In this document: piece after piece, positions 1-7,386 of the stretch
Numbering within the stretch: position 1 is the first letter of the stretch
How the letters are laid out: each line of letters opens with the position of its first letter
Assembly (NCBI GenBank): GCA_031366605.1
Contig: JANLOO010000065.1
Location: forward strand, 1 to 61,438
Length of the DNA stretch: 61,438 nt
Source of the DNA: CALMEC01 sp031366605
GTDB lineage: Bacteria > Actinomycetota > Thermoleophilia > Miltoncostaeales > Miltoncostaeaceae
Reading direction: 5' to 3'
Position numbers and translations under genes: made by a program
Notes under the pieces: model-generated
Database searches by the model: none
Seen by the model: only the letters and a program-made list of their open reading frames with translations
Told to the model about the DNA's origin: nothing

Positions 1-1
1 C

Positions 2-403
2 GAGTGGCAGGTGAAGTACGGCTACCGGGCGGCCACCGCGTACGACCTGCGACCCGGGGGAGACTTCCGAGGTTTGCCGACCGATGCGATGAAGGAGTTC
101 GGAGCACCGGACGTCATCTTGGACGGCGAGGTGATCGAAGCCGACCCACCCCGGCGGTTGGTGCAAACGTGGCATGCCCTGTGGGACCCGGAGATGGCGG
201 CCGAGTCGGCCAAGCGCCTGACGTGGGAGATCGAGGAGGGCCAGGGCGGCGTCACGACGTTGACCGTCACCCACGAGCTGGACGGTGCTCCCAAGACGGC
301 GCTGACCGTCGCCGGCGGGGATCCGAACGCAGGTGGTGGTTGGGCCTGGATCCTGAGCGATCTCAAGACGCTCCTCGAGACCGGGACTTCGATGCAGGGT
401 TGA
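2..403 (+). CDS. SRPBCC (AHSA1-like) domain protein, 5' partial
   Basis: The reading frame is open from the window edge and stops at TGA 401-403, so the N-terminus is missing. The visible 133 residues fit the C-terminal two thirds of an SRPBCC/AHSA1 (START-like) domain: a segment around 'GEVIEADPPRRLVQTW', then a strand rich in Thr/Val ('GGVTTLTVTHEL'), then a C-terminal helix containing 'GGWAWILSDLKTLLETG', which is where this fold closes over its hydrophobic pocket. Members bind small hydrophobic ligands or act as stress or toxin-resistance accessory proteins; the ligand cannot be read from sequence. The start lies outside the window. Confidence 0.75.
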   Translation, partial: EWQVKYGYRAATAYDLRPGGDFRGLPTDAMKEFGAPDVILDGEVIEADPPRRLVQTWHALWDPEMAAESAKRLTWEIEEGQGGVTTLTVTHELDGAPKTALTVAGGDPNAGGGWAWILSDLKTLLETGTSMQG

Positions 404-550
404 GGCAAGGATGGCGGGCGAGCTGGATCACCCGCCCGCTGTCCGGCATCGACCCTCGCCGTTTCGCAGGAGATCCGTCCCGGCGGGTGACGAGTTGACA
501 CCGGGGCGGGGTGGGGCCAGAGTCGGGGTTCGGTGTCAAGTCGAGGAGGC

Positions 551-847
551 ATGATGGAACCCTCTGCGGTGGTTGAGCTTGCGGCCGATGTCGCACGTCG
601 CGTCGTGCCCGACATCACGGCGCCTGCTTTGATGCCCCTGCCTGCGGTTCCGGTCACAGCCGAGATTTGGGTCGGCGACCGACACATTCGGGTCATCGGG
701 GAGGCGATCTACGCGGTCCACCGGGGCGATCGCGCCCAGTGGGCCGTGGTCGTGGGTGAGTCGTCCCAGCTCTCGGCGGGCAGCGTCCAGCTGGTCGACC
801 TGAGTGAGATCTGTGTCATGACCCGCACGGGGAGGCACGGCAGATAG
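551..847 (+). CDS. Hypothetical protein, about 98 residues
   Basis: A small reading frame with a strong GAGGAGG Shine-Dalgarno at 543-549. ATG 551 is adjacent to it, and ATG 554 (4 bases from the SD) may be the true start; an in-frame GTG at 533 is less likely because it precedes the SD. The product is mildly hydrophobic, with a central stretch rich in Val/Ile/Trp ('VTAEIWVGDRHIRVIGEAIYAV') that looks like a beta-strand domain. I see no signal peptide, membrane helix or known motif, and no function can be assigned. Confidence 0.45.
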   Translation: MMEPSAVVELAADVARRVVPDITAPALMPLPAVPVTAEIWVGDRHIRVIGEAIYAVHRGDRAQWAVVVGESSQLSAGSVQLVDLSEICVMTRTGRHGR

Positions 848-875
848 AGGACGCCGCCCTGACAGTTCGGGTGTC

Positions 876-910
876 GCTCACCACACGATGTCTGACACGG
901 GGTGGTGAGC
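876..910. terminator. Hairpin downstream of the small gene ending at 847
   Basis: GCTCACCAC (876-884) pairs perfectly with GTGGTGAGC (902-910), leaving a 17-base loop. It sits just after the gene ending at 847. There is no T-tract, so it may be a 3'-end stabiliser or an intrinsic terminator of the GC-rich, U-poor kind. Confidence 0.4.
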
Positions 911-953
911 TGAGTCCACTCCACTCGCGAACGTCATCGGTCTCCATTGTCCA

Positions 954-986
954 CTCCTGTCTCGTTTCGTGGCCTCCTGTCTCGTT
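954..986. repeat. Short direct repeat, 13 bp, period 20
   Basis: CTCCTGTCTCGTT occurs at 954-966 and again at 974-986. The pair lies in the roughly 225-base gap between the genes ending at 847 and starting near 1074. It could be a tandem regulator site or a chance duplication; no promoter hexamers are convincing around it. Confidence 0.4.
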
Positions 987-1073
987 CACGATTGCCGGGA
1001 TCTTCGGCTGGCGATGGCGTCGTCGGACGGCCCGCACCCACACTGCAACGTTCACATGTGAAGGGACATGCCA

Positions 1074-1478
1074 ATGCCGACCTCTCGACTCATCGACGCC
1101 TGGAACACCAAGGACCCGGCGCGCGTCGTCGCGCTCTACGCACCCGATGGCGTGCGTCACCAGTTCGCCTACCCCGAGACACACCTGGATGGTCACGACG
1201 CCATCGGGCAGATGGTGGCGGCCCTGATGCACTCGACACCCAATTTCGCGTTGACCGAGCGTTCATTCATCAGCGCGGGCAACCGCCAGGCCATCCAATG
1301 GGCGTGGGACGGCAACATCGAGAACGACCTGGGAGACCTGCCGGGTCACGGGCAGGAGGTCCATCTGAACGGGACCAGCGTGGTCGAACTGTCGGATGGA
1401 CTCATCACGTTGGAGAACGTCTACTGGGACACGGCGACGCTGTTGATCGGTGCCGGGTTGCTGACTGCGGGCGCGTGA
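1074..1478 (+). CDS. NTF2-like / SnoaL-fold protein
   Basis: A single small cone-shaped NTF2/SnoaL domain of about 134 residues. The N-terminal helix with 'LIDAWNTKDPARVVALYAPDGV' and the later 'GHDAIGQMVAALMHSTPNFAL' are typical of this superfamily, where the protein binds a hydrophobic ligand or acts as a small isomerase or cyclase. ATG 1074 is preferred over ATG 1068 because AAGGGA at 1061-1066 is only 1 base from 1068 but 7 bases from 1074. The substrate cannot be inferred. It stands alone, with no operon partner. Confidence 0.7.
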   Translation: MPTSRLIDAWNTKDPARVVALYAPDGVRHQFAYPETHLDGHDAIGQMVAALMHSTPNFALTERSFISAGNRQAIQWAWDGNIENDLGDLPGHGQEVHLNGTSVVELSDGLITLENVYWDTATLLIGAGLLTAGA

Positions 1479-1695
1479 CGGGGGCGCTCGCGCCCGAGTG
1501 TCCGCCCGAGGTCAAGCCGCGATACGCGGGTCGCCCAACGGCGCCCCGCGGACGTCCGTCGCAAGGACCGACCACAGTTGCGCATCGACTGCCGCTCGCT
1601 CAGCCCTGTGGAATCCCAGGTTCCTGCCGATAAAGATTTAGAGCTTTTTGTGGATCTGCGCACGATGCGCGGGTGTTCCCTTCAAGGAGGATGCA

Positions 1696-2064
1696 ATGAG
1701 AAAGCGGTTTGTAGGACTGCTCGCCGTGTTGACGCTGGGGCTCATCCCGGCTGTCGCGGCGGCGGTGGACGCACCGCCGCCGGCCCCGCCGGCTGCACCG
1801 ATCGTGTTGGTCAAGGCGTACGCGACAGTCGTCGCCGTCACACCCGTCGAAACCGGCACGACCGTGGAGTTCGACGTACAAGAGGCGCACGACCGGCTGG
1901 ACGGCAGCACGACCGAGACGCTGTCGACGGGGATCAACGGTCAACACATCGTTGGGGCTGTCACGCCGGACACGCGCGTGTTCCGCAACGACACGGCTGT
2001 CGAGTTCGCTGCCCTGCAGCCGGGGATGAAGGTCATGGCCCTCCTCAAGACCGATTGCCGGTGA
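1696..2064 (+). pseudogene. Secreted protein truncated by the IS3 insertion
   Basis: It starts at ATG 1696 behind an excellent AAGGAGG (1684-1690). Residues 1-21 form a signal peptide (MRKR, then a hydrophobic run, then an AVAAA cleavage region), followed by a Pro/Ala-rich linker and a beta-rich domain that resembles DUF5666-type modules ('VTPDTRVFRNDTAVEFAALQPGMKV'). The stop codon TGA (2062-2064) is the first three bases of the inserted IS element, so the native C-terminus has been lost and the last native codons are those just before 2062. The sequence right of the IS does not obviously continue the frame. The 122-residue product may still be exported. Confidence 0.65.
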
Positions 2065-2085
2065 GCCAGGCTGGGTTTCGCGGAG
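2062..2085. repeat. IS left terminal inverted repeat
   Basis: This 24-bp end begins with TGAGCCAGGCTGG and is identical to the reverse complement of the right end. Its first three bases provide a stop codon to the interrupted gene. Confidence 0.93.
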
Positions 2086-2130
2086 ACCGAGTTTCGAGGG
2101 TTTGTCCCTCGGAGAAGGAAGGTCTCTTTC

Positions 2131-2433
2131 ATGTCACGTCCCAGGAAGTACCCACAAGAGCTGTTAGAACGCGGCGCCAGGTTGGTGCTGGAGTCCGGTC
2201 GTCCGATCGCGAGTGTCGCGCGGGATCTCGGGGTGGCGGCGGAGTCGCTGCGCAGGTACGTGCGGCAGGTCGAAGCGAATGAGGGGCTGCGTCCGGATCT
2301 GCCGACCGCGTCTGAGCGGGAGGAGATCCGGGGCCTTCGCAAAGAGGTGTTCGAGCTTCGCCGTGCGAACGAGATCTTGAAGGCCGCGAGCGTGTTTTTC
2401 GCGACGGAGCTCGACGCAGACCGAACGAGGTGA
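2131..2433 (+). CDS. IS3-family transposase OrfA (HTH)
   Basis: A 100-residue protein. An N-terminal helix-turn-helix (about residues 5-45, 'SVARDLGVAAESLRRYVRQ') binds the IS ends. A C-terminal leucine-zipper-like helix (about 65-90, 'EIRGLRKEVFELRRANEILK') oligomerises with OrfAB. The stop TGA 2431-2433 overlaps the GTG of orfB in GTGA, with orfB in the -1 frame, so either translational coupling or programmed -1 frameshifting could give OrfAB. I see no obvious A-rich slippery run in this GC-rich element. Confidence 0.93.
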   Translation: MSRPRKYPQELLERGARLVLESGRPIASVARDLGVAAESLRRYVRQVEANEGLRPDLPTASEREEIRGLRKEVFELRRANEILKAASVFFATELDADRTR

Positions 2434-3317
2434 CCGCGTTCATCGACGAGCATCGCGGTCGCCTCGGCGTCGAGCCCATCTGCAGGGTCCTGGACGTGTC
2501 GGCGTCCGCGTACTACCAACGAGCGACCGGCCACCGGAGCGTCCGCTCCGTCGAGGATGAGTGGTTGACCGGCCGGATCGTGGAGCTTCACGAGGCGAAC
2601 TACTGCGCCTACGGATACCGCAGGATGTGGAAGGCGCTTTTGCGCGAAGGCCTCGACGTCGGCCGTGATCGGGTCAAACGGTTGATGCGAACCACGCAGA
2701 TCCAAGGCGCGAAACGCCGCGGCAAACCATGGCGCACAACAGTGAGCGACCCGATCGCACAACGACCAGGCGATCTCGTCGAACGGGACTTCACCGCGAC
2801 ACGACCCGACGAGCTTTGGGTCGCTGACTTCACGTACCTGCGCTGCTGGGAGGGCGTGGTGTTCTTCAGCTTCGTCATCGACGTGTTCAGCCGCCGGATC
2901 GTCGGCTGGCAGTTCGCCTCACACATGCGCACCACCCTCGTCCTCGACGCCCTCAGGATGGCACTCACCCGCCGAGGCGCGGGAGCGGACCTCCAGCTCG
3001 TCCATCACAGCGATGCCGGCAGCCAATACCGAAGCTACGACTACACCCAGACCCTCGACGACCACGACGTCCTGGCGTCGATCGGAAGCGTCGGCGATGC
3101 CTACGACAATGCGTTGGCGGAGAGCTTCGTCGACTCGTTCAAGACCGAGTTGATCCGCGACCGCGTCTGGCAGACCCGCACCCAACTCGAGCTCGCGATC
3201 GTCGCGTACGTCGCATGGTTCAACACCACCCGACTCCACGGAAGCCTCGGAGACATCCCACCCGACGAACACGAAGCCCACCACGCCGTCTACGCTGCAG
3301 TTCTCTCCCACCAATGA
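2430..3317 (+). CDS. IS3-family transposase OrfB (DDE integrase core)
   Basis: A 295-residue catalytic subunit. It has an N-terminal HTH_21-like helical segment (about 45-100), then an rve/integrase core with the acidic triad Asp133 (in VADFTY), Asp195 (in HHSDAGSQY) and Glu231 (in DNALAESF). The last two are separated by 35 residues, as expected for a DD(35)E transposase, and the C-terminal 'FNTTRLHGSLGDIPP' motif is intact. Everything needed for activity appears present. Translation probably depends on orfA by coupling or frameshift. Confidence 0.95.
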   Translation: MTAFIDEHRGRLGVEPICRVLDVSASAYYQRATGHRSVRSVEDEWLTGRIVELHEANYCAYGYRRMWKALLREGLDVGRDRVKRLMRTTQIQGAKRRGKPWRTTVSDPIAQRPGDLVERDFTATRPDELWVADFTYLRCWEGVVFFSFVIDVFSRRIVGWQFASHMRTTLVLDALRMALTRRGAGADLQLVHHSDAGSQYRSYDYTQTLDDHDVLASIGSVGDAYDNALAESFVDSFKTELIRDRVWQTRTQLELAIVAYVAWFNTTRLHGSLGDIPPDEHEAHHAVYAAVLSHQ

Positions 3318-3341
3318 GGAGAGGAAACCACCAAACCAGGA

Positions 3342-3365
3342 CTCCGCGAAACCCAGCCTGGCTCA
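3342..3365. repeat. IS right terminal inverted repeat
   Basis: Reverse complement of the left end over 24 bp, finishing in GGCTCA at 3365. Confidence 0.93.
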
Positions 3366-3479
3366 ATACCTACGGACCGACGGACGCAGTGGGTGGGATA
3401 CGCGGGACATCCGGCAGAACATCGCCAGGGTCTTGGCTGAGCGAGAAGTCCAGGTCCTTGCAGCAGGGGCACAACGAAA

Positions 3480-3512
3480 GAACCCCAAGGTCGCTTTGCG
3501 ACCCCAGGGTTC
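3480..3512 (-). terminator. Intrinsic terminator of the minus-strand tRNA-Ser
   Basis: Read on the minus strand, a two-part stem (GAACCC / GGGTTC outside, GGTCGC / GCGACC inside, 3-base loop) is followed by TTCTTTCGTT. It lies 14 bases past the 3' end of tRNA-Ser(GGA), where a rho-independent terminator is expected. Confidence 0.7.
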
Positions 3513-3526
3513 GAACGTTCTACTTA

Positions 3527-3618
3527 TGGCGGAGAGAGGGGGATTTGAACCCCCGAGGCGAGAGAACCCGCCTACGCGATTTCCAGTCGCGCTCCTTAGA
3601 CCACTCGGACACCTCTCC
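3527..3618 (-). tRNA. tRNA-Ser (GGA)
   Basis: Class II tRNA read on the minus strand. Acceptor GGAGAGG pairs with UCUCUCC (one G-U), discriminator is G, and the terminal CCA is encoded (3527-3529). The anticodon loop CUGGAAA gives GGA, reading UCU/UCC serine codons. The long variable arm and the GGGGG-UUCAAAU-CCCCC T arm are intact. Length with CCA is 92 nt. Confidence 0.96.
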
Positions 3619-3736
3619 ACCCGCGATCGTACCGGACCGCGTGTGCTGCGTCGGCGTGTCGGGTGGGATTGCCTGACCCTCGTGAGGCGATGCCGAGCCG
3701 GACGACCGCTCGAAGGCCTCTGCTAGATTCGCGCGC

Positions 3737-3824
3737 GGAGAGGTGGCAGAGCGGTCGAATGCGGCGGTCTCGAAAACCGTTTCGGGCCTTCGGTCCGACG
3801 GGGGTTCAAATCCCCCCCTCTCCG
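3737..3824 (+). tRNA. tRNA-Ser (CGA)
   Basis: Class II tRNA with acceptor GGAGAGG/CCUCUCC (7 perfect pairs), anticodon loop CUCGAAA (anticodon CGA, codon UCG), a long variable arm containing CGGGCCUUCGGUCCG, and T arm GGGGG-UUCAAAU-CCCCC. Discriminator G is at 3824 and CCA is not encoded, unlike the neighbouring tRNA-Ser(GGA). The two serine tRNAs are transcribed divergently from a shared gap of about 120 bases. Confidence 0.96.
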
Positions 3825-3892
3825 CTCGCACGACGCCACGCGGGGCGGCGCCCGAGGGTGCCAGTCCGCGTTGCGTTCGCCTGTTGGGTGAG

Positions 3893-6643
3893 TTAGACCG
3901 GCACTGCCGTGACGATGATGTTGTCCCGGTAGTGGCCGATGTTGCGCTGGAACGGCCCGCCGCAGGTGACGAGGGCCAAACGTGGCTTTCCGCGCGCCGA
4001 GAAGATGCTGCCCGGGAGCGCCGATTTGAGGACACGTCGGACCGTTGTGACCCGGTAGGCGTGGACCTTGCCGTCCGAGGTCGTCACGTTGACGCGTTGC
4101 CCGGCCTTGGCGTTCTTGAGGTTGACGAACGCCCCGCCACCCCGCCGTGCGCTGTCGACGTGTCCGGCGATCAGGACCGCACCGTTTGCGGCACCGGGTG
4201 CCTGACCGTCACGCCACCAGCCCAGTCGTTGGATGTCGATCGGCACGGCCAGCGCGCCCAGGGTCGTGTCGATCCCGACGGGATTGACCCGCGCATTGAT
4301 CCGAAGTGGAGCGATGGCGACACGGGTTGGCGTCGCGCCACCCACGCCGTCCAAGTGCGCAAAGTTCTGATCGGCGACGGGATCGCCCTTGCCGGTCAGG
4401 ATCAGGGGCGCGACCAGCGATGTCTCGGCGACCAAGGCGCAGGCACCTTGGAACGCGGGCACCAGGCCTGCGGCGGCGATGTGCTCGCGGAACGCGTAGA
4501 ACCCGACCTTGGGCACCGTGACCTTGGGTGACGTGAACGAGCCGTCACCGGTGACCGGCACCTGCAGCGTCGCGACCGGTGTCCCGTTGCACCGGATGCC
4601 CGACCGGACCGCGAACGGCCCGAAGAGCTCCAGCTCGACGGTCGCCGGTGTCTTGCCCAGGCCGACAACCTCGATGTGGTCAAAGATCTTGGCGCCGGGC
4701 GTGACGACTTCAGAGGATGCGAGGGTCGTCACCAGTGGGGCCGGCTTTGAGAGCGTCGTCTCAGCCGCCTCGGCGCACGCCGTCGATGCTGCGTCGTTGG
4801 CGGGGCCGCCGGCCATGGACTCGCGGTACGTGAAGTACCCGGCCCGGTCGATCGTGATCGGCTCGGTGGTGTACGTGCCATCGCCGTTGGCGGTGAACGT
4901 CTGCGTGGCGAACGGCGTCCCGGAGCACGAGATCGCGGCGACGGTGTCGAACGGACCCCACAACTCCACCTGCACCGGGGCGGCGACGACACCGAGACCG
5001 GTCACGACGACCTTGTCCGTGAGCTGCCCACCGGGCTTGGTCTCGGTCGCGCTGACCTGCGTCACGACCGCCGGGGTCCCGATGACGACCGGGGTCTCGG
5101 CGGCGTCCGCGCAGGTCGTGTCGACCGCCCGGACAAGCTCACTCTCGGCGATGCTCTCGCGGTACGTGTAGTACCCCGGGGCGGTCAGGGTGACCGCCTC
5201 GGTCGGGAACTCGCCGTTGGCGGCGACGGTGAGGGTGCCGCTCCACACGGGCGTGGTGTCGCATTTGATCGTCTCGCGGCTGGGGAACGGGCCGTAGAGC
5301 GCCGCCTTGATGATCACGGTCTGGCCACCCAGCGCCTCGACCAGCACACGGTCGAACACCGTCTGCGACGGACGCAGTGCCGCCGTGCTGACGATGGTGC
5401 GCACGCGTGGCTGCACCTGGACACGGAACCTCTCGGTGGGTTCGGCACACGGCGTGGTGAGCCCAGCCACGTTCTCGTTGCCGGGCAACGTGAGTTGGTA
5501 CGTGTACCAACCGGGTGTGGTCGGGGTGAATGGTTGCGTCGTGAACGTCCCTGAACCGTTCGCCGCCAGCGTGCTGGTGACGGCAGGGGCCCCGGTGCAG
5601 ACGATCGCGGCGGCGGTCGGGAACGGACCGAACACATTGACCTGGACCGTCTGCGCCGGCGTCGCGGCGGCGCCCGCGATCACGACCTTGTCGGTGCTCG
5701 CCTCGGTCAGCAGCAGGTTGGCGGGAGTGGCCGTGGTGGTGACCTTGAGCGCGCCCTTGGCGATCGGCGCGGCGATCGCCGCGGTCAGTTGCTGCGCATC
5801 GGCCGCGGCCATGCGCTGGCCGTTGCGTCGCGCTGCGACGGGTGTGGTCGCACGGAAGATGCGGGGGAGCGTCGACGCGATCTGCTCGGTTTCGATGGCG
5901 ACCTTGAGGCCCGTGACAGCGCCGGCCGTGAAGGTGACCCGTGCGATGCCCGACCGGTTGGTGCTGATGCGCGCCGGGATGCCCGTGGCCCCCTCCGTCA
6001 CAAGCCCGAGCGAGACGCCTGGCACGGCGGCACCGGTCGCCGACAGCACCCGGATGATCGCGGTACCAGGCGAGCCGACCGACAAACCGCCGGACACCGA
6101 CGTCACGATCCGGTAGGGGCCGCGGTAGCGGGCGGCGTTGCGCCCGATCGTCCGAAACAGGGCCACGGTCTGCGGGCCGACCGCAGACGGATCGACCTCG
6201 CCCGGCGCCCCGTCGCCCATCAGCGAGTGAACGTACAACATGACGGCTGCCTGCTGGTTGGCACTCCTGCTGCGCCCGTAGTTCCACAGCGCGTAGGCCA
6301 TCTGCTCCTGCTTTGCGACCGAGATCGCCGCACCGTTGCTGTTGCGGAGGCCCGCAGCCGGGATCTCAGTGAAGCCGTACCGCTTGGCCGGGTACCACCA
6401 GCGCAGGTCGATGCAGAACGTGGGGCCGGCGTCCGGCACGGCGCCACGGAAGTCACCGAACCACCGGATGCCGTACCGGTAGTTCTTGTAGACCCCGACG
6501 CCGTTGGTGTCGCAACTGTTGCGGCCGGCGCTGGAGCACGGATCGTTCTGGTTGGCGGGCTCTCGACCCAGAGCCGACGCCGGGGCCATCACGACCGTGG
6601 CGACACACGCGAGTGCCACGGAAAGGATCAATTTCAGGCGCAT
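3893..6643 (-). CDS. Thioester-adhesin / repeat / class F sortase fusion, 916 aa
   Basis: A modular exported protein. Residues 1-25: signal peptide with an ASALG cleavage region. About 30-165: thioester-domain-like head, with Cys77 (in FCIDL) and Gln130 (in NQQAAV, compare the TQxA motif) placed to form a Cys-Gln thioester. About 180-255: Big_1/Ig-like strand domain. About 300-745: four repeats of roughly 110 residues, each with a DKV-type strand, a 'GPF' turn, paired cysteines and a 'GYYTYRE'-type end, resembling VaFE or Ig repeats. About 755-916: class F sortase with His828 (GHVD), Cys894 (LVTCGG) and Arg906 (HYRDN). Class F sortases are usually 200-300 residues with an N-terminal anchor, so the fusion is unusual. 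No C-terminal anchor or LPxTG was seen. A TAGGAT box lies 8 bases before the ATG. Confidence 0.85.
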   Translation of the reverse strand: MRLKLILSVALACVATVVMAPASALGREPANQNDPCSSAGRNSCDTNGVGVYKNYRYGIRWFGDFRGAVPDAGPTFCIDLRWWYPAKRYGFTEIPAAGLRNSNGAAISVAKQEQMAYALWNYGRSRSANQQAAVMLYVHSLMGDGAPGEVDPSAVGPQTVALFRTIGRNAARYRGPYRIVTSVSGGLSVGSPGTAIIRVLSATGAAVPGVSLGLVTEGATGIPARISTNRSGIARVTFTAGAVTGLKVAIETEQIASTLPRIFRATTPVAARRNGQRMAAADAQQLTAAIAAPIAKGALKVTTTATPANLLLTEASTDKVVIAGAAATPAQTVQVNVFGPFPTAAAIVCTGAPAVTSTLAANGSGTFTTQPFTPTTPGWYTYQLTLPGNENVAGLTTPCAEPTERFRVQVQPRVRTIVSTAALRPSQTVFDRVLVEALGGQTVIIKAALYGPFPSRETIKCDTTPVWSGTLTVAANGEFPTEAVTLTAPGYYTYRESIAESELVRAVDTTCADAAETPVVIGTPAVVTQVSATETKPGGQLTDKVVVTGLGVVAAPVQVELWGPFDTVAAISCSGTPFATQTFTANGDGTYTTEPITIDRAGYFTYRESMAGGPANDAASTACAEAAETTLSKPAPLVTTLASSEVVTPGAKIFDHIEVVGLGKTPATVELELFGPFAVRSGIRCNGTPVATLQVPVTGDGSFTSPKVTVPKVGFYAFREHIAAAGLVPAFQGACALVAETSLVAPLILTGKGDPVADQNFAHLDGVGGATPTRVAIAPLRINARVNPVGIDTTLGALAVPIDIQRLGWWRDGQAPGAANGAVLIAGHVDSARRGGGAFVNLKNAKAGQRVNVTTSDGKVHAYRVTTVRRVLKSALPGSIFSARGKPRLALVTCGGPFQRNIGHYRDNIIVTAVPV

Positions 6644-6727
6644 GCCGCGGCATCCTAATGGTCTGGGCCGAGCCGTGTACTGCTGGGGACGGGTGGTCGG
6701 CGGCCGGTGATATTCTCCGCGGCCTCC

Positions 6728-6799
6728 GGGCAGTTAGCTCAGCGGGAGAGCGCCCGCCTCACACGCGGGAGGTCACTGGTTCAATCCCAGTACTGCCCA
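6728..6799 (+). tRNA. tRNA-Val (CAC)
   Basis: A 72-nt tRNA with acceptor GGGCAGU/ACUGCCC, D arm GCUC...GAGC, anticodon stem CCCGC/GCGGG with loop CUCACAC (anticodon CAC, codon GUG), T arm CACUGG-UUCAAUC-CCAGUA region, and discriminator A6799. CCA is not encoded. Confidence 0.95.
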
Positions 6800-6879
6800 T
6801 TCCTTGCCGTCCCCCTTTTCCCGGTCCGTTCTGGCGCTCCGGTTCCCGTGGCCTCAATGGGTGCGGTAGACTGGTGCGC

Positions 6880-7173
6880 ATGGCGAAACGTTCCGACGGT
6901 CCGGCGTTGCCGGCAGAAACTGGCCGCGCGACCGAACGACGCCAGGCATCTCGTTGGATGACGCTTGGGATGGGGGTCCTGCTGGGATTCGCCTGGGGCA
7001 GCCTGATGTGGTTGCTCGCGTCCGCATTCGGACAACACACCGGTGGGGTGCGTGGCTGGCTCTACATCGCGCTCTCGATGGCGATGATCGGGGGCGGTAT
7101 CGCCGCGGTGTTCGGGGCGAGCGGGGCCCGGAAGGGCGGCGAACGTATTTCGCCGCGCTTCCGTCGTCGCTGA
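6880..7173 (+). CDS. Small membrane protein with two helices
   Basis: A 97-residue protein with two hydrophobic helices (about residues 27-48, 'LGMGVLLGFAWGSLMWLLASAF', and about 58-80). The N-terminus is polar and the C-terminus is basic (RFRRR). ATG 6880 is preceded by TAGACT at 6867-6872, seven bases upstream and with no Shine-Dalgarno, pointing to a leaderless transcript. It lies between tRNA-Val and the SRP RNA gene. Function unknown. Confidence 0.65.
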   Translation: MAKRSDGPALPAETGRATERRQASRWMTLGMGVLLGFAWGSLMWLLASAFGQHTGGVRGWLYIALSMAMIGGGIAAVFGASGARKGGERISPRFRRR

Positions 7174-7222
7174 CGAACGCTCGGTCACACGCGAGACGGC
7201 TGGACTGGCTATTCTCGGGGGC

Positions 7223-7359
7223 GGGATCCGGGCGAGCGCTTCGGCGAGGTCCCATTCGGTGGGTGACCGCGAACCAGGTCAGGTCCGAGAGGAAGCAGCC
7301 TTAAGTGGATCCACTCAGGCGCAATGGGGTCACCTCGCCGAAGCGCTCGCCCGGGACCC
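7223..7359 (+). ncRNA. ffs: Signal recognition particle RNA (4.5S-like)
   Basis: A long hairpin whose 23-bp outer arms (7228-7250 and 7332-7354) are perfect complements, extended by about three more pairs after one mismatch. The internal apex carries the conserved GGTCAGGTCCG and GGAAGCAGCC blocks around a GAGA tetraloop (about 7276-7300), which is the Ffh-binding domain. Bacterial SRP RNA of the short type is expected here: ffs next to dnaX is a recurrent arrangement. The exact ends are uncertain by a few bases. Confidence 0.93.
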
Positions 7360-7386
7360 ACTAACTCCGAACACCAAACGAGACAC

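Larger units (their letters stand above)
2062..3365 (+). mobile_element. IS3-family insertion sequence, complete, 1304 bp
   Basis: Ends are TGAGCC...GGCTCA with 24-bp perfect terminal inverted repeats (2062-2085 and 3342-3365). The element carries the two overlapping frames typical of IS3: a HTH orfA and a DDE integrase-like orfB in the -1 frame. No 3-4 bp target duplication is visible: the flanks are CGG on the left and ATA on the right, which suggests that one side was rearranged after insertion. It lies 162 bases from a tRNA-Ser gene and interrupts a secreted-protein gene. Confidence 0.93.

Noticed and set aside
1626..1633. GCCGATAA, the -10 of a flagellar (sigma-28) promoter, before the secreted gene
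   Set aside because: No TAAA-type -35 lies at the needed distance, and no flagellar genes are in the window. Treated as chance.
3363..3620. Minus-strand frame of 85 residues over tRNA-Ser
   Set aside because: It reads through the tRNA and its terminator, which explains its composition. Not a gene.
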